Origin: UBA8437 sp003445035
GTDB taxonomy: Bacteria > Planctomycetota > Planctomycetia > Planctomycetales > Planctomycetaceae
Assembly: GCA_937901285.1 (NCBI GenBank)
Contig: CALCHI010000189.1
Location: 1 to 17,142, forward strand
Reading direction: 5' to 3'
Length of the DNA: 17,142 bases
Below, in pieces: positions 15,218-17,142 of the stretch (positions within the stretch are counted from its first letter, which is position 1; each line of letters starts with the position of its first letter). The notes beneath the pieces were generated by a model. The model saw only the letters and a list, made by a program, of their open reading frames with translations, was not told the DNA's origin and searched no databases. A program made the position numbers and the translations under genes.

Positions 15218-16750
15218 GTGCCCGACCACGACGCGATCATCATTGGCGGCGGCCACAACGCGCTGGTCTGCGCCGGTTACCTGGCCCGATCCGGACTCGA
15301 TGTCCTGGTACTCGAACGGCGCGAGTTCGTCGGCGGCGCAACGGCCACCGAGGAGTTGTTTCCCGGCTTCCGCGTCTCGTCCTGCTCCTACATCTGCCAT
15401 CTGCTGCAGGCGAAAGTGATCGACGATCTGGAGATGCGGAAATTCGGCTTCGAGGTGCTGCCACTGGACCCCGAGCCATTTCAGCCTTATCCCGACGGAC
15501 GCCGCCTGGCACGGTGGCACTCCCTGGAACGGACACAGGAGGAACTGGCGAGTTTTTCGCTGCGGGACGCCGCGGCGTTGCCCGAGTGGCACGCGTTCTG
15601 GCGCCGCGCCGCATCCATCGTCTACCCGTGGTTTCTCCGACCGCCTCCCACCCGCGACCAGTTGCGAGCCTCGGTCGCCGGAACCGACGAAGCCGCTTTC
15701 CTGGATCGGCTGATGACGATCAGCATGGGAGAGTTGGTCCGGGAGTTCTTTGAGGACGAAGCCGTTCGGGGGTCATTCCTGCAGGTTCAGGACGTGGGCG
15801 ATCCCGAAGCTTCCGGCGGAGCGTTCTGCTACACGCACATCCGTTGCGATGCCTTCAGCCGTCCCGAGGATGTCGGAATCGTCCGAGGGGGGATGGGAAT
15901 GATCGCCAACTCGCTGGCCGATTCGGCCCGCGAGCAGGGAGTGCAGATCCGCACCGGGACGATCGTCGAGCGAATCATGATTGACAGCGACGGCGCCCAC
16001 GGCGTCGTACTCGACGACGGCACCGAGATCTCTTCGAAGCTGGTCGTCTCCGGAGCCGATCCCAAGCGAACGTTGCTGGGACTGGTCGGCCCAGACCGGT
16101 TGCCGGCGGATTCGGTCACGCCCGCCCGCGAGTTGAGGACCCGGACCGGTTACCTGAAATTCCACGCGGCGCTGGACCGCCTGCCGGACTTCAGCCGGTA
16201 CTTCCCCGACAGCTACGACCCCCGCTACATCGCCAGCATGAAGATCTGCCCGTCGATGGACTACTACGCGAAAGCCTGGCACGACGCAGCCTCGGGACGG
16301 CCGGCGTCCGAACCGGTGATGGAGGTGCAGATCCCCTCGGTGATTGACGACACGTTGACCGAGCCGGGACGACACGTGATGTCGGTCTGGGGCCTGTACG
16401 CTCCGGTACATCCTCAAGACGGTGACTGGGACCAGTTGCGGGAAAGCGTCGGAGAGTCCCTGATCGACGTGTTGTGCCAGTACGCTCCGGACCTGAGGGA
16501 CTGCCTGATCGACTGGTCGCTGTTCACCCCGGCCGATCTCGAACGGCGGGTCTGGCTGACCGACGGCAATATCCGCCACCTGGACATCGTCCCCGAACAG
16601 TACCTCGACCTCCGGCCGATGAGTGGCTGGGGCGGCTACGGCACTCCGATCGCCGGACTCTATCTCTGCGGAGCCGGAACTCATCCTGGTGGTGAAGTCA
16701 CCGGGGCCTGCGGTCACAATGCCGCACACGCTATCCTCGACGCGATCTGA
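15218..16750 (+). CDS. FAD-dependent oxidoreductase, PYROXD2 / phytoene desaturase-like
   Basis: A 510-residue protein from a GTG start at 15218, chosen because the dinucleotide-binding strand DHDAIIIGGGHNAL begins three residues later. The FAD-binding Rossmann motif is GGGHNA (10-15), with the ribose-binding Glu33 in VLVLERREFVGG. The flavin-proximal C-terminal motif YGTPIAGLYLCGAGTHPGGEVTGACGHNAA is near residues 470-505. The family includes carotenoid desaturases and the poorly characterised PYROXD2 group, and the C-terminal HPGGxVxGAxGxNAA is more like PYROXD2. The real substrate is unknown. There is no signal peptide, so it is probably cytoplasmic or membrane-peripheral. No recognisable Shine-Dalgarno site precedes the GTG. 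The preceding spacer is C-rich. The next gene, an amidohydrolase, starts 34 bp downstream and may share the transcript. Confidence 0.9.
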   Translation: MPDHDAIIIGGGHNALVCAGYLARSGLDVLVLERREFVGGATATEELFPGFRVSSCSYICHLLQAKVIDDLEMRKFGFEVLPLDPEPFQPYPDGRRLARWHSLERTQEELASFSLRDAAALPEWHAFWRRAASIVYPWFLRPPPTRDQLRASVAGTDEAAFLDRLMTISMGELVREFFEDEAVRGSFLQVQDVGDPEASGGAFCYTHIRCDAFSRPEDVGIVRGGMGMIANSLADSAREQGVQIRTGTIVERIMIDSDGAHGVVLDDGTEISSKLVVSGADPKRTLLGLVGPDRLPADSVTPARELRTRTGYLKFHAALDRLPDFSRYFPDSYDPRYIASMKICPSMDYYAKAWHDAASGRPASEPVMEVQIPSVIDDTLTEPGRHVMSVWGLYAPVHPQDGDWDQLRESVGESLIDVLCQYAPDLRDCLIDWSLFTPADLERRVWLTDGNIRHLDIVPEQYLDLRPMSGWGGYGTPIAGLYLCGAGTHPGGEVTGACGHNAAHAILDAI

Positions 16751-16784
16751 TCTCCTCGTCACGACCGCCCTGGAGACTCCACTG

Positions 16785-17142
16785 ATGGACGACATTCGAG
16801 AATTCCCCGCAATCGACGTGCATGCCCACTACGGACCGTACGCCCGGGACGGATTCAGTGATCTGCAGAACCGGCTGGCCAGCGGTGACGCCGAAACGGT
16901 AGTGGCTCGGGCCCGGCGAGCACGGACCGAATGGACGGTGGTCTCGCCCCTGCTGGGCCTGATGCCGCGTGGCCGTGCCGACGCGGCCGAGGGCAACCGC
17001 GAGGCCGCCCGAATCGTGCCGGACACCGACGGACTGTTGCAGTGGGTCATCATCGATCCCACTCGTCCCGAAACGTACGAGCAGGCGACCGAGATGCTGT
17101 CCGCACCGCACTGCGTGGGCATCAAGCTGCATCCCGAGGAGC
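16785..17142 (+). CDS. Amidohydrolase-family protein, 3' end outside window
   Basis: Only the first 119 codons are visible. The ATG at 16785 has GGAG nine bases upstream (16772-16775). The protein starts MDDIREFPAIDVHAHYGPY with the HxH metal motif at residues 13-15. Strands follow in the order of an amidohydrolase TIM barrel: WTVVSPLLGL, LLQWVIIDP, and CVGIKLHPEE at the window edge. The KLHP segment is typical of PF04909-like enzymes. There is no signal peptide, so it is probably cytoplasmic. The substrate is unknown. Its position directly behind the FAD oxidoreductase suggests a shared pathway. It is a different protein from the amidohydrolase at the left end. Confidence 0.85.
   Translation, partial: MDDIREFPAIDVHAHYGPYARDGFSDLQNRLASGDAETVVARARRARTEWTVVSPLLGLMPRGRADAAEGNREAARIVPDTDGLLQWVIIDPTRPETYEQATEMLSAPHCVGIKLHPEE

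Overview
The window is GC-rich chromosomal DNA (I estimate mid-60s percent G+C by eye, not counted) with densely packed genes. The gene repertoire suggests a Planctomycetota-like environmental bacterium: secreted amidohydrolases, tandem SGNH hydrolases with membrane anchors, a PYROXD2-like FAD enzyme and lineage-restricted small or secreted proteins of unknown function. This placement is inference from gene content and style. There is no rRNA or marker gene in the window.

Left end (1-904): the 3' part of an amidohydrolase gene on the plus strand. It runs tail-to-tail into a four-gene minus-strand operon (6553 down to 901). In transcription order the operon encodes an SGNH hydrolase, a second membrane-anchored SGNH hydrolase, a penicillin-acylase-type Ntn hydrolase and a histidine phosphatase. 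Junctions are an 11-bp overlap, a 50-bp overlap and a 2-bp gap, so the four products are probably translationally coupled. Divergent from it, across a 118-bp spacer, is a family-4 glycosyltransferase (6672-7844). Together these look like an envelope- or glycan-related module of unknown purpose, and this is the best candidate in the window for an undescribed system.

Middle (7857-14258): a minus-strand sugar-type ABC uptake locus. Gene order is double-ATPase, permease, permease, lipoprotein binding protein, the same order as lsrACDB. Downstream lies a homoserine-dehydrogenase-like oxidoreductase with a C-terminal SAF domain. A 62-codon gene with a strong ribosome binding site sits on the opposite strand between the binding protein and the oxidoreductase. 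The binding protein resembles LsrB and RhaS, but several positions that I align with the AI-2 pocket are changed. A sugar or polyol ligand feeding the oxidoreductase is therefore more likely than AI-2.

Right end (14413-17142): a plus-strand series of a secreted protein of unknown function, a PYROXD2/phytoene-desaturase-like FAD oxidoreductase, and the 5' part of a second amidohydrolase, each separated by 34 bp. The first of these gaps carries a strong G-quadruplex-type sequence on the minus strand.

No rRNA, tRNA, CRISPR array, insertion sequence, attachment site or convincing intrinsic terminator was seen. No gene-free stretch exceeds about 160 bp.
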